A stretch of DNA of 63,465 bases from positions 1 through 63,465 of the forward strand of contig JBJXHG010000133.1 in the NCBI GenBank assembly GCA_046160865.1, given 5' to 3'. The notes beneath the pieces are model-generated. The model made no database searches and had not been told where the DNA came from. It saw only the letters and a program-made list of their open reading frames with translations. The DNA comes from JBJXHG01 sp046160865. GTDB lineage: Bacteria; Planctomycetota; UBA1135; GCA-002686595. Position numbers and translations under genes: made by a program. Of the stretch, positions 1-8,147 are shown in pieces; within the stretch, counting starts at the first letter, position 1, and each line of letters begins with the position of its first letter.

Positions 1-33
1 GCGGTCGATCGGAGGACCGCTCCGATCGACCGC
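1..33. terminator. Perfect hairpin at window edge, possible terminator of an upstream gene
   Basis: Bases 1-13 and 21-33 are exact reverse complements (13-bp stem, 7-base loop 14-20). There is no T-run after it, so a Rho-independent terminator is only one possibility; it could also be a regulatory hairpin ahead of selA, which starts 75 bases further on. The left side is cut by the window edge. Confidence 0.4.
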
Positions 34-107
34 GCTCGCGTTAGGGGGAGCGCTCCGGCGGCGCGTGCCTCTTGTGGAATCGAGCGGCGAGGCGCGACAC
101 TGCTCCG

Positions 108-1535
108 ATGAAGCCGACACGCACCGACACGCAGTCCGCATTCCGCGCCCTGCCGTCCGTCGACGAAGTGCTGCGCCTGACCGGCGTGCGCGCACTGGCG
201 ACGCGTGTCGATGCGGCCCTGCTCGCCGCGTTCGTCGCGCAAGTCGTGGATGGATGGAGAGCAGAGATCCGCGACGGCTTGCTGTCGGCCGACGAGCTCG
301 CGGTCCGCCTGATGCAGAACGTGCACGTGCGCGCGGTCGAGTCGCTCGTCGCGCGCGAAGAGCGCGCGGGCGTGCGGCGTTGCGTCAACGCAACGGGTGT
401 CGTCCTGAACACCGGGCTCGGTCGTGCGCCCGTGCATCACGAGGCCGCCGCGGCGATGGCGGAGGCGGCGGCGAGCTACTGCGTACTCGAAGTCGATCGC
501 GAGAGCGGCGAGCGCAATCAGCGCGACGCGCGCCTGGCCGAGCTCGTGTCGCGCTTGACCGGCGCCGAAGCCGCGATCGCGGTGAACAACAACGCCGCCG
601 CAGTGTTCTTGGTGCTGCAGACGTTCGCCGCCGGCAAGGAAGCGATCGTGTCGCGCGGCGAGCTCGTCGAGATCGGCGGCAGCTTCCGCGTTCCCGACGT
701 GATGAAGCGCGCGAACGCGCGCCTCGTCGAAGTCGGCACGACGAATCGGACGCGTCTTTCCGACTACGCCGCCGCGATCGTCACGAGCACCGGCCTCCTG
801 ATGAAGGTGCACACGAGCAACTTCCGCGTGGTCGGCTTCACGGAAGAAGTGTCGCCGGCCGAGCTCGCGGAGCTCGGCCGCGCGCGCAACGTCCCGACCG
901 CGTTCGATCTCGGATCCGGGCTGCTCGAGTGCGACGGCGCTCCGCCTCTGGCGGAGCGGCTCGGCGGCGAGCCGCTCGTGCGCTCGGCGGTGCAGAGCGA
1001 CGTCGACGTCGTCACGTTCTCCGCGGACAAGTTGCTCGGCGCCCCGCAAGCCGGCGTCATCGTCGGGAAGCGCGCGGCGGTGCGCGCGTTGCGCGACAAT
1101 CCGATCTACCGGGCGCTGAGGCTCGACAAGGTGGCGCTCGCGGGGCTCGAGAAGACGTGCGAGCTCTTGCTCGCGGGCCGCGGCGGCGAGATTCCAGCGC
1201 GCGCGATGCTCGCGCTCTCGGCGCAGGACCTCGAGCCCGCGGCGCGCGCGCTCGCCGCGGCGGTCTCGAGGATCGATGGGTATGCGGCCGACGTCGTGCC
1301 CGGCCGGTCGGAACCCGGCAGCGGCAGCGCGCCGGGCGTTTTCCTCCCGACGTTCGTCGCGCGCGTGCGCCACCGTGCGCTCCGTGCGAGCGCGCTCGCG
1401 GCTGCGTTGCGGCGCGCGTCGGTGCCTGCGTTCGTGCGCGTGCACGAGGACGCGGTCCTGTGCGATCCGCGCACGCTGCTCGCCGGCGACGCGGAGCTCC
1501 TCGTGCGCGCGTTCGCGGAAGCAGCGGGAAGCTGA
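108..1535 (+). CDS. selA: L-seryl-tRNA(Sec) selenium transferase SelA
   Basis: SelA is the PLP enzyme that converts seryl-tRNA(Sec) to selenocysteinyl-tRNA(Sec), using selenophosphate made by SelD. The 475-residue product fits the family length. It opens with the usual LPSVDEVL segment, carries the N-terminal tRNA-binding part, and has the PLP lysine in the motif SADKLLGAPQAG (Lys308, equivalent to Lys295 of E. coli). I chose the ATG at 108; an in-frame TTG at 72 adds twelve residues that do not look like SelA. The gene is followed after 29 bases by a nucleotide-sugar dehydrogenase and then selD, and selC lies about 4.5 kb downstream, which confirms a selenocysteine locus. selB, the Sec-specific elongation factor, is not seen and may lie upstream of the window. 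Confidence 0.95.
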   Translation: MKPTRTDTQSAFRALPSVDEVLRLTGVRALATRVDAALLAAFVAQVVDGWRAEIRDGLLSADELAVRLMQNVHVRAVESLVAREERAGVRRCVNATGVVLNTGLGRAPVHHEAAAAMAEAAASYCVLEVDRESGERNQRDARLAELVSRLTGAEAAIAVNNNAAAVFLVLQTFAAGKEAIVSRGELVEIGGSFRVPDVMKRANARLVEVGTTNRTRLSDYAAAIVTSTGLLMKVHTSNFRVVGFTEEVSPAELAELGRARNVPTAFDLGSGLLECDGAPPLAERLGGEPLVRSAVQSDVDVVTFSADKLLGAPQAGVIVGKRAAVRALRDNPIYRALRLDKVALAGLEKTCELLLAGRGGEIPARAMLALSAQDLEPAARALAAAVSRIDGYAADVVPGRSEPGSGSAPGVFLPTFVARVRHRALRASALAAALRRASVPAFVRVHEDAVLCDPRTLLAGDAELLVRAFAEAAGS

Positions 1536-1564
1536 GCCCGCGTGCGGCGTCGTACGGCGCCACG

Positions 1565-2908
1565 ATGGACGGTGCAACGGCGGACGCACGCTTCGACGAG
1601 CTGTGCCTGGCGATCGATCGGCGGCGTGCACGGATCGCGATCGTCGGCCTGGGCAGTGTCGGTATCCCGCTCGCGCACGCGTTCGTCGCGGCCGGTCACA
1701 CGGTCGTCGGCTACGACGTCGACGGCGAGCGCGTCGCGTGCGTGCAACGCGGCGAGAACCCGCTGCATCACTTCCGTGCCGGACTCGTGCGCGAGATGTT
1801 GGCGGCCGGCCGCTTCCACGCGACGAGCGATGTGGCTCGTCTCGCGTCGATCGACGTCGCGCTCGTGTGCGTGCCGACGCCGCTCTCGCCGGCGCGCGAG
1901 CCCGATCTCGCGTGCGTGACGGCCGCGGCGACGGCGCTCGCGGCACGCGTGCAGCCTGGAACCTTGGTCGTGCTCGAGTCGACGACGCATCCGGGCACGA
2001 CGCGCGACGTGCTGGGCGCGATCTTTCGCGCGCACGGCAAGCAGCCCGAGCGCGACGTCTGGCTCGCGTACTCTCCCGAGCGCGAGGATCCGGGTCGCAC
2101 GGACGTCTCCACCGCGACGATTCCGAAGCTCGTCGGCGGTACGTGCGCGCGCTCGAGCGTGCTCGCCGAGCGCTTGTACGCGAGCGCGATCGCGTGCGTG
2201 CGGCGCGTGTCGTCCGCCGAGGTGGCGGAGAGCGCGAAACTCTTGGAGAACGTGTTCCGCGCCACGAACATCGCGCTCGTGAACGAGGTGAAGATGGCGC
2301 TCGACGCGCTCGGCGTCGACGTGTGGGAGGTCATCGACGCAGCCTCGACGAAGCCGTTCGGCTTCATGAAGTTCACGCCCGGCCCGGGCATGGGGGGACA
2401 GTGCATTCCCGTCGATCCGCACTACTTGACGTGGGCCGCACACCGCGCGGGCGCGGCGACGCCGCTCATCGAGCTCGCCGGCGACGTGAACCGCGCGATG
2501 CCGAGCTATGTCGTCGCGCGCACGGAGTCGGAGCTCGCGCGACGTGGAAGCACGCTTGGCGGCGCGCGTGTGCTCGTGCTCGGCATCGCGTACAAGCCCG
2601 AAGTCGACACGGTGACGGAGTCGCCCGCGCTACGGCTGATCGCGCTCTTCGAGGCGGCCGGCGCACAGGTCGAGTTCCACGATCCGCTCGTGCGCACGCT
2701 GCGTGCGAGCGGCGAGCACACGCTGGGCGCGCGTGAGTCGGTCGACTTGTCGAGCGAGCGCGTGCGCTCGTTCGACGCCGTGGTCGTCGCCACGGATCAC
2801 GCGTGCATCGATTACGAGCTCGTCGCAGCGCACGCGCAACTCGTCGTCGACACGCGGCACGCGCTCGCGAGCCGGATGCGGGGAAGCGCGAAGTACGCGA
2901 CGGCGTGA
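1565..2908 (+). CDS. UDP-glucose/GDP-mannose dehydrogenase family protein (WbpA/WecC-like)
   Basis: This 447-residue protein belongs to the NAD-dependent nucleotide-sugar 6-dehydrogenases. These oxidise the C6 hydroxyl of a UDP- or GDP-sugar to a carboxylate for surface polysaccharide. The Rossmann motif IAIVGLGSVGIPLA is near the N-terminus, VCVPTPL follows, the catalytic cysteine sits in GMGGQCIPVDPHYL, and the C-terminal domain holds the GIAYKPEVDT motif. This pattern is closest to UDP-N-acetyl-glucosamine/mannosamine dehydrogenases, but the substrate cannot be read from sequence. The ATG at 1565 places the Rossmann fold about 20 residues in, as usual. The position between selA and selD is odd, because no selenium role is known for this family; it may simply be co-transcribed. 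Confidence 0.88.
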   Translation: MDGATADARFDELCLAIDRRRARIAIVGLGSVGIPLAHAFVAAGHTVVGYDVDGERVACVQRGENPLHHFRAGLVREMLAAGRFHATSDVARLASIDVALVCVPTPLSPAREPDLACVTAAATALAARVQPGTLVVLESTTHPGTTRDVLGAIFRAHGKQPERDVWLAYSPEREDPGRTDVSTATIPKLVGGTCARSSVLAERLYASAIACVRRVSSAEVAESAKLLENVFRATNIALVNEVKMALDALGVDVWEVIDAASTKPFGFMKFTPGPGMGGQCIPVDPHYLTWAAHRAGAATPLIELAGDVNRAMPSYVVARTESELARRGSTLGGARVLVLGIAYKPEVDTVTESPALRLIALFEAAGAQVEFHDPLVRTLRASGEHTLGARESVDLSSERVRSFDAVVVATDHACIDYELVAAHAQLVVDTRHALASRMRGSAKYATA

Positions 2909-3020
2909 CGCGGAATCGCGGCTGGGCGAGCGCGCGGCCGGGGGGCGCCGTCAGCCAGTCTGGGCCGCATCCACACGCTGTCCCACGACCGGCAACCCAG
3001 TTCCGGCTGTTTCGATCGAG

Positions 3021-3056
3021 TAGCCCGCAGCAGGGCGTGGTGAGAAATGCGGGCTA
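3021..3056. repeat. Repeat A, internally deleted copy (A1)
   Basis: The left tip TAGCCCGCA is joined almost directly to the right end GCAGGGCGTGGTGAGAAATG and CGGGCTA, which matches the right terminus of the full copies at 11975-12153, 20373-20547 and 48704-48882. About 140 internal bases are missing. Its right end shares CTAG (3054-3057) with repeat B. Confidence 0.7.
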
Positions 3057-3216
3057 GTGTCCTGAGTCAGAAGTTCACTTTCACCACGGTCGAGATCGTC
3101 GTCGCTGGCAAGGCGCGAGGGTGCAGGCAACCTGTCAGGTTTCCGAACCCGAGCAACGCCGCCAGCGCGGAGGAGATCGAGCTTGGTGAGAGCGAACTTG
3201 TGACTCAGGACACTAG
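3054..3216. repeat. Repeat B, MITE-like palindromic element (B1)
   Basis: A 163-bp unit starts and ends with CTAG and has a perfect 16-bp terminal inverted repeat (CTAGTGTCCTGAGTCA). The inverted symmetry continues inward through GAAGTTCACTTTCACCA against TGGTGAGAGCGAACTT. A second copy lies at 15802-15966. It encodes nothing credible, so it looks like a non-autonomous mobile or structural element. Confidence 0.85.
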
Positions 3217-3311
3217 TTCTCGAGCGCGATGTGGTGGATGCAGCGCGTCGGCGGCAAGCGATCGATCGGTCGTCGCAGACCGAGCCACGTCCACTCGCTA
3301 TCCTCCGCCGC

Positions 3312-4385
3312 ATGAATACGCCTCCGAACAAGCGACTCACCGACTTCGCCGACTGCGCGGGCTGAGCGGCCAAGCTGCCGATGGGGCAGCTCGCGCAAGT
3401 CTTGCGCGGCGTCAGTGGACCGAAAGACGAGCGATTGCTCGTGGGACCCGACACGTTCGACGACGCGGGCGTCGTCCTGCTGCGGGGCGTCGGAGATCTG
3501 TCCGTCGCGACGCACACGGCACTCGTGCAGACCGTGGACTACTTCCCACCGGTCGTCGACGACCCTTACTTCTACGGCGCGATCGCGGCGGCGAACGCGC
3601 TCTCGGACGTCTACGCGATGGGTGGAACGCCACTCAGCGCGCTCAACATCGCCGGGCTACCGCGTGAGTTTCCGCCCGAGTGGACCGCGGAGATCTTCCG
3701 CGGCGGCTTCGAGACGATGCGCACGGCCGGCTGCGTCGTCGCGGGCGGACACACGGTGCATTCGCAGGAAGCGCTGTTCGGCTTCGCGGTCACCGGCATC
3801 GTCGACGACCGACGCGTCGTCGCGAACAGCGGCGCGCGGCCGGGCGACGTGCTGTATCTCACCAAGGCGCTCGGCATGGGCGTGCTGACGACGGCCGCGA
3901 AGCAACAGAAGATCACGTGGGCGGAGCTCGAGCCCGCGGCGCGGCAAATGGCGACGTTGAACGACCGCGCGGCGCTCGCGATGCAGGCGGCGAACGCGCA
4001 CGCCTGCACCGACATCACGGGCTTCGGCCTGATCGGACACGCGCAGAACATCGCCGCGGCGAGCAAGGTCACGATTCGATTGCACGCGGCGCGCTTGCCG
4101 ATCTTCGCCGGCGCGCTCGAGCTCGCGCGCGCTGGCACACTGTCCGGCGGCAGCGCGCGCAATCGCGCCGCGTTGAAGGACGTCGTGCTCGTGTCGCCCG
4201 GCGTCGAGGAAGCGCTCGCGAAGCTCGTGTTCGACGCGGAGACGTCCGGCGGGCTCTTGATCGCGGTCGCACGCCAGGACGCGTCGCGTTTGGAGAGCGA
4301 GCTCGCACGGCACGGGCTCCCGGTTCACGCCGTCGGCGCTTGCGGCGAGCCGTCGGCCGCGCGCATCGAGCTCGTTCCGTCGTGA
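3312..4385 (+). CDS. selD: Selenide, water dikinase SelD, itself a selenoprotein (Sec at codon 18)
   Basis: SelD makes selenophosphate from selenide and ATP, the selenium donor for SelA. Reading from the ATG at 3312, codon 18 is an in-frame TGA (3363-3365) inside the context DCAG-U-AAKLP. It aligns with catalytic Cys17 of E. coli SelD, with the essential lysine three residues later (Lys21, as Cys17/Lys20). The frame then runs open to 4385 for 357 residues, the normal length, with the AIRS-type motifs KALGMGVLTTAAK, DITGFGLIGHA and SGGLL. Starting at the later ATG (3381) would remove the active site. A 7-bp hairpin follows the TGA (3373-3391), as expected of a bacterial SECIS. selA and selC in the same cluster support readthrough. 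Its stop overlaps the next gene by GTGA. Confidence 0.95.
3363..3391 (+). promoter_or_regulatory. UGA selenocysteine codon plus SECIS-like hairpin
   Basis: The TGA at 3363-3365 is followed seven bases later by a perfect 7-bp stem, AGCTGCC (3373-3379) with GGCAGCT (3385-3391), closing a GATGG loop. The loop begins about 15 bases after the TGA and starts with G. That is the geometry of bacterial SECIS elements bound by SelB, whose apical loop needs an early G. Confidence 0.85.
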
Positions 4386-5902
4386 CGAGCGACGAGCTGC
4401 CCGATCTCGCACGCGCGTACGCCGAGCGCATCGCCGGACCGCCGTGGATCTTCGGTCGGCGCGGATCGCCGCTCGAAGCGCCCGAGAACACGCTCGCGAG
4501 CTTGCGACGCGCGCTCGATCTCTCGCTCGACGGCCTCGCGTACGAGGTGCGCGCGTGCGCGAGCGACGAGCTCGTCGTGTTCGCCGACGAGCGCCTCGAG
4601 CGAACGACAGACGGCACGGGCGAGGTCGGGGAGAAGCCTTGGGTCGAGCTCGAAGCGCTCGACGCCGGCGGCTGGTTCGGCGCGCGCTTTCGCGGCGAGT
4701 CCATTCCGCTGTTCGAGGAAGTGCTCGATCTGCGCGGCGACGCGCCGCGCGCGAATCCGTTGCACTGGATCGAGATCGATCGCGCGGACCTCGTGCCCGA
4801 GCTCGCGCGCGCTGTGCACGAAGCCGAGCTCGCGCGCGCTGTGCACGAAGCCGAGCTCACGCGCGCCGTGCGCGTGGCGTCGGGACGCCGCGACGTGTGC
4901 CTCGATGCGCGCGACGCGGGGCTCGCAGCCGTTTTCCTCGCCGCGCGCGCGACTTCGCAAGAGCGCGACTTCGTGCGCGCCGAGCGTCTCGCGGGTATCG
5001 CGCTCGGACCCGGCGCATTCGAAGCGCGCGGTCTCGACTGGCCGTGTGAGCGCTTCGGCCGCGCACTCGACCGGCCGGAAGACATGTGGAGCGCGTGCAA
5101 GCAGCCCGTGTTCGGCTTCTCGACGCACGAGCCGCTGCGCGCGCTCGCGATGCGTGCGCTCGTCGCGCTCGCGCCGCACGATGCCGGTCCCTATCCGATC
5201 CAGGTGCCCGAGCTCCTCGTCGACGTGGAGCCGGGTGCGACGCGGGCCGGGGAGTGGTTCGGCCGTTGGAGCGTGAGCGCGCGCGTGCGCAACCCGTTCG
5301 CGTTCGCCGTGAGCGTGACGGCCGGCGTCGTGCTGCGCCGTGGCGCGTTCGAGATCGACGGGTTGCCGTGCCGCTTCGACCTTGCACCGGGCGCGACGAT
5401 CGACGTTCCGTTCACGCTCGCTGGCGGCGCGCGCGTGCCCGGTGGCGATCCGCAGTTCTTCGCGACGTTCGCGTGGCGCAAGGGGCCGGGTCGGCCGGCG
5501 GGACGCCTACGGCTCGATGCGCCGCTCGCGCGCGTGCGTACCGCCGTCGCGGATCGCGTGCCGTCGCGCCTGCGCATGCTGCGCGAGTCGCCGCACGATG
5601 TCGAAGCATCGATGACGTTGCGCCGCCATCGCGGCGCGATCCTCGTCTCGATCGAGGCGACCGGCGGATTGGAAGAGCCGCGCACGGTCGTGAGCTTGGC
5701 GGGCAAGACGTATTGGGGCGGCCGCGGTGTGCGCGCGCCGTTGCCGGAGAAGTTCGATCAAGCGCGCGACGGCGTGGCGTTCAGCTGCGGGATGGTGTCG
5801 GTCGCGCACGGCGAGCGCGTCGTCCGTCGCTGGGCCGGCGGAGTGCCGGACGAACTCTCGGCCGGTGCGCCCGGACGATTGTTCGCGCATCCGACGGCTT
5901 GA
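4382..5902 (+). CDS. Glycerophosphodiester phosphodiesterase (GDPD)-like protein
   Basis: The N-terminal ~230 residues resemble the GDPD fold, which hydrolyses glycerophosphodiesters to glycerol-3-phosphate. GRRGSPLEAPENTLASLRRA matches the HRG...PENT motif, and RTTDGTGEV matches the RTT.GTG motif. The usual HRG histidine is replaced (RRG), and VVFADERL stands where VVxHDxxL is expected, so two metal or catalytic positions look altered and activity is doubtful. The C-terminal ~250 residues look beta-rich and are unrecognised. I chose the GTG at 4382, which overlaps the selD stop as GTGA and implies translational coupling. Residues ~140-162 contain a tandem 9-residue duplication (ELARAVHEA). 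The product has 506 residues and no signal peptide. Confidence 0.7.
   Translation: MTSDELPDLARAYAERIAGPPWIFGRRGSPLEAPENTLASLRRALDLSLDGLAYEVRACASDELVVFADERLERTTDGTGEVGEKPWVELEALDAGGWFGARFRGESIPLFEEVLDLRGDAPRANPLHWIEIDRADLVPELARAVHEAELARAVHEAELTRAVRVASGRRDVCLDARDAGLAAVFLAARATSQERDFVRAERLAGIALGPGAFEARGLDWPCERFGRALDRPEDMWSACKQPVFGFSTHEPLRALAMRALVALAPHDAGPYPIQVPELLVDVEPGATRAGEWFGRWSVSARVRNPFAFAVSVTAGVVLRRGAFEIDGLPCRFDLAPGATIDVPFTLAGGARVPGGDPQFFATFAWRKGPGRPAGRLRLDAPLARVRTAVADRVPSRLRMLRESPHDVEASMTLRRHRGAILVSIEATGGLEEPRTVVSLAGKTYWGGRGVRAPLPEKFDQARDGVAFSCGMVSVAHGERVVRRWAGGVPDELSAGAPGRLFAHPTA
4799..4870 (+). repeat. 27-bp tandem duplication inside the GDPD-like gene
   Basis: Two identical 27-base units and a third, degenerate, partial one encode ELARAVHEA, ELARAVHEA and ELTRAVR. 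The unit length keeps frame, so the protein is only lengthened. Confidence 0.85.
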
Positions 5903-5940
5903 CGCGCATTTCTCACCACGCCCTCGCGGCGGACGCGCTG
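5903..5940. repeat. Repeat A fragment
   Basis: GCATTTCTCACCACG directly follows the stop of the GDPD-like gene and matches the left terminus of repeat A. Similarity fades after about 35 bases and no right terminus is seen, so this is a truncated or decayed copy. Confidence 0.55.
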
Positions 5941-5992
5941 CGTGAAACTCACTCGTGCACGCGGTTATGCTGCGCGCTCGCGATTCGCGCGA

Positions 5993-6090
5993 GGGAGTGG
6001 ATCGGTGCTGGTGTGCCGCCCGGTCTTCAAAGCCGGTTGGGCTTCGTGAACAGCGGGGCCGGTGGGTTCGATTCCCATGCACTCCCGCCA
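5993..6090 (+). tRNA. selC: tRNA-Sec(UCA)
   Basis: This 98-base gene folds as a selenocysteine tRNA. The acceptor GGGAGTG (5993-5999) pairs with CACTCCC, and an encoded GCCA ends at 6090. The anticodon stem CCGGT/GCCGG closes the seven-base loop CTTCAAA with anticodon TCA at 6027-6029. A long variable arm follows, as usual for tRNA(Sec), then the T-loop TTCGATT between GTGGG and CCCAT. It reads the TGA of selD and is charged by SerRS, then converted by SelA. It lies 90 bases after the GDPD-like gene on the same strand. Confidence 0.95.
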
Positions 6091-6215
6091 CGCGCGCGCG
6101 ACTACGGGTGACGCACGTCCTCGAAGCTGGAGCGGGGGGACTGCTCGGCAACAGGTCGCACCGATGGAACTCGCACGACTTCGTCGTGCTCGGGCGGCGT
6201 GCTCGGGTGGCGGGC

Positions 6216-6443
6216 TCAGCGCGGAAGCGCGTACGCGGTGGTCCAGGCAGCCACGTTCGCCAAGGTGAACAGGCGCCGCACGTGCAGCGCCGGATCGCCA
6301 CCGCACAACGGGCAGTCGTCGCGCTCGGGCGGCGGCTCCTCGACGAAATGCACGGCGCCGCTTCGATCCGACGACTCGAAGGCCGGCACCGCGGCGGCGA
6401 CGGAGACGGCGAGCGCGAGAAACGTGGTGGCGAGGAGTTTCAT
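6216..6443 (-). CDS. Small secreted protein with a CPLCGGD motif
   Basis: A 75-residue reading frame starts at the ATG at 6443 with a clear signal peptide (MKLLATTFLALAVSVAAAVP, then AFES). The purine-rich GGAAAGGG upstream can serve as ribosome binding site. The mature ~55 residues contain one CxxC pair (DCPLCGGD) after an acidic PPPERD stretch. I do not recognise the family. The CxxC could bind metal or act as a thiol pair. It lies alone, between selC and the divergent nfeD operon, on the opposite strand to both. The signal peptide and codon bias make it likely real despite its size. Confidence 0.6.
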   Translation of the reverse strand: MKLLATTFLALAVSVAAAVPAFESSDRSGAVHFVEEPPPERDDCPLCGGDPALHVRRLFTLANVAAWTTAYALPR

Positions 6444-6650
6444 GATCCGGACCCTTTCCAGCGACTTCAGGCTACTGCTCCGCGCAGGGAGCCGCCAGGC
6501 CCGCCGACGCTGCACCGGCTTCTATCGGACATCGCGCGACATACGACCACCATCGGGCTCCGCGGACCGCTTTCGCTTGTGGTCCCCGGTGCGTCGCCTA
6601 GACTCTCGCGCACTAGCAGCCCGCGCACGATGCTCGCGCATGCTCCTTCC

Positions 6651-8147
6651 ATGATCGCGCTCGTCCGGCGAACGCTCCCGTTCCTCGTCCTCGCTCTCGC
6701 CTCCCTCGCGGCCGGTGCACGCACCGCCACGCAAGAGCGGGCCCCCAGCGTCACACACGTGCGCGTCCAGGGCGCGCTCGATGTCGGCACGCTCGCCACG
6801 CTCGAGCGCGCGCTGGACACGGCGGACGAGCGTGGCGATTCGCACGTCGTCGTCGAGATCGACACGCCCGGCGGCGACATCGAGCTCATGCGCCAGCTCG
6901 CGCGCGCGATTCGCGCAGGTGCCGAGGCGCGCACCATCGTCGCTTGGGTGCACGATCACGCTTGGTCGGCCGGCGTCCTCGTGTCGCTCGCGTGTGACCG
7001 GCTGTACATGACGTCGCAGGCGTCGATCGGCTCGGCGACGCCGGTCACGTTCGGCCCGGACGGTGTGCAAGCGCTGCCCGAGGAAGGTGGCGTGCGCGAG
7101 AAGCACATGTCGGCTTTGCGCAGCGATTTTCGCGCGATGGCCCAGCGCGGGATGCGCTCCGGCGCGCTCGCCGAGGCGATGGTCGACGCCAACGTCGAAG
7201 CGCGCCTCGTCAAGATCGACGGCGAGCCCCGCGTCGTCACCGGCAAGGAATGGGACGATCTGCGTGCCGCTGGCGATCCGCCCGAGCTCTTGCGGACGAT
7301 CGCGCGCAAGGGCGAGCTCGTGAACCTCTCCGCGTCGGAGGCCGTCGAACTCGGCTTTGCCGACGGCCTGGCAGAGAGCTTCGACGAGCTGCTCGAGAAG
7401 ATCGGTGCCGCGCGCGCGCCGGTGCAGCGCGTCGAGCGCGCGCGCTCGGACGACTTCGTGAGCTGGCTGGATCGGCTCTCCACATTGCTGATCATCGCGG
7501 GACTGACGTTCGCGTATCTCGAGTTCAAGGCGCCCGGCTTCGGCTTGCCCGGCATCCTCTCCGTCGCGTGCTTCGCGGCGCTGCTCGTCGGCCGCTATCT
7601 CGCCGGGCTCGCCGACATCCCGCACATCGTCGCGGTCGCGCTCGGCGCGGCGCTCATCGCCACTGAGATCTTCGTCCTGCCCGGCACCCTGTGGCTCGGC
7701 ATCGGCGGCGCAGTGCTCGTCGCGGGCGGCTTGATCGCCGCGAGCCTCGGGCCGGGATTCGAATTCGGCAATCGCCTCGACCAGAACGTGCTGCTCGACT
7801 CGAGCTTTCAATTGTTGCTGTCGGCTTCGATCGCCATCGTCGTCGCGCTCACGATCTCGCGCTTCTTGCCCAAGACGCCGGTGTTGCGCGGACTCGTGCT
7901 CGCGCCGGCGCCCGAGCCGGTGGGCGCGTCGCCCGAGCGCATCGCGCGTGCGCGCGGCCGCGCGCTCACGGACCTGCGGCCAGTCGGCAAGATCGAGATC
8001 GACGGCCGCGTCGGCGAGCTGCTCGAAGCGCAAGCAGTCGGTGGCTGGATCCCGGCCGGAGCGAGCGTGCGAGTCGTCGACGAGAGCACCGGTCGCCTGC
8101 TCGTCGAAGCGCTCGACGGTGCGCCCGCAGGATCGGAGAGCGCGTGA
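6651..8147 (+). CDS. Long NfeD: membrane-bound ClpP-class serine protease with NfeD domain
   Basis: This 498-residue protein has a signal peptide (FLVLALASLAAGA) and a ClpP/crotonase-fold serine protease domain, about residues 35-250. The probable catalytic serine is Ser106 in WSAGVLVSLACD and a candidate general-base lysine is Lys151 in REKHMSALR. A block of four or five membrane helices (~285-410) and a soluble OB-like NfeD tail (~430-498) follow. Archaeal relatives cleave the C-terminal region of stomatin-like proteins. The next two genes are a short NfeD and the flotillin-like FloA, joined by TGATG/ATGA overlaps, the standard operon for this system. I chose the ATG at 6651 because it puts the signal peptide at the N-terminus; an ATG at 6630 would add seven residues. 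Confidence 0.88.
   Translation: MIALVRRTLPFLVLALASLAAGARTATQERAPSVTHVRVQGALDVGTLATLERALDTADERGDSHVVVEIDTPGGDIELMRQLARAIRAGAEARTIVAWVHDHAWSAGVLVSLACDRLYMTSQASIGSATPVTFGPDGVQALPEEGGVREKHMSALRSDFRAMAQRGMRSGALAEAMVDANVEARLVKIDGEPRVVTGKEWDDLRAAGDPPELLRTIARKGELVNLSASEAVELGFADGLAESFDELLEKIGAARAPVQRVERARSDDFVSWLDRLSTLLIIAGLTFAYLEFKAPGFGLPGILSVACFAALLVGRYLAGLADIPHIVAVALGAALIATEIFVLPGTLWLGIGGAVLVAGGLIAASLGPGFEFGNRLDQNVLLDSSFQLLLSASIAIVVALTISRFLPKTPVLRGLVLAPAPEPVGASPERIARARGRALTDLRPVGKIEIDGRVGELLEAQAVGGWIPAGASVRVVDESTGRLLVEALDGAPAGSESA

Larger units (their letters stand above)
2909..3311. other. Gene-free stretch with fused repeat A and B copies
   Basis: These 403 bases between the dehydrogenase and selD hold no credible gene. 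Bases 3021-3056 are a deleted copy of repeat A and 3054-3216 a full copy of repeat B; both are listed separately. The last ~95 bases lead into selD and would hold its promoter or leader, but I see no clear -35/-10 pair there. Confidence 0.6.

Noticed and set aside
3312..3380. selD as a pseudogene interrupted by TGA, or starting at 3381
   Set aside because: The TGA falls exactly at the catalytic Cys/Sec position, a SECIS-like hairpin follows, the rest of the frame is intact, and selA and selC are adjacent.
5955..6650. N-terminal extension of the long NfeD protein through the selC region
   Set aside because: The open frame would overlap the tRNA-Sec gene and bury the signal peptide 230 residues inside the protein.
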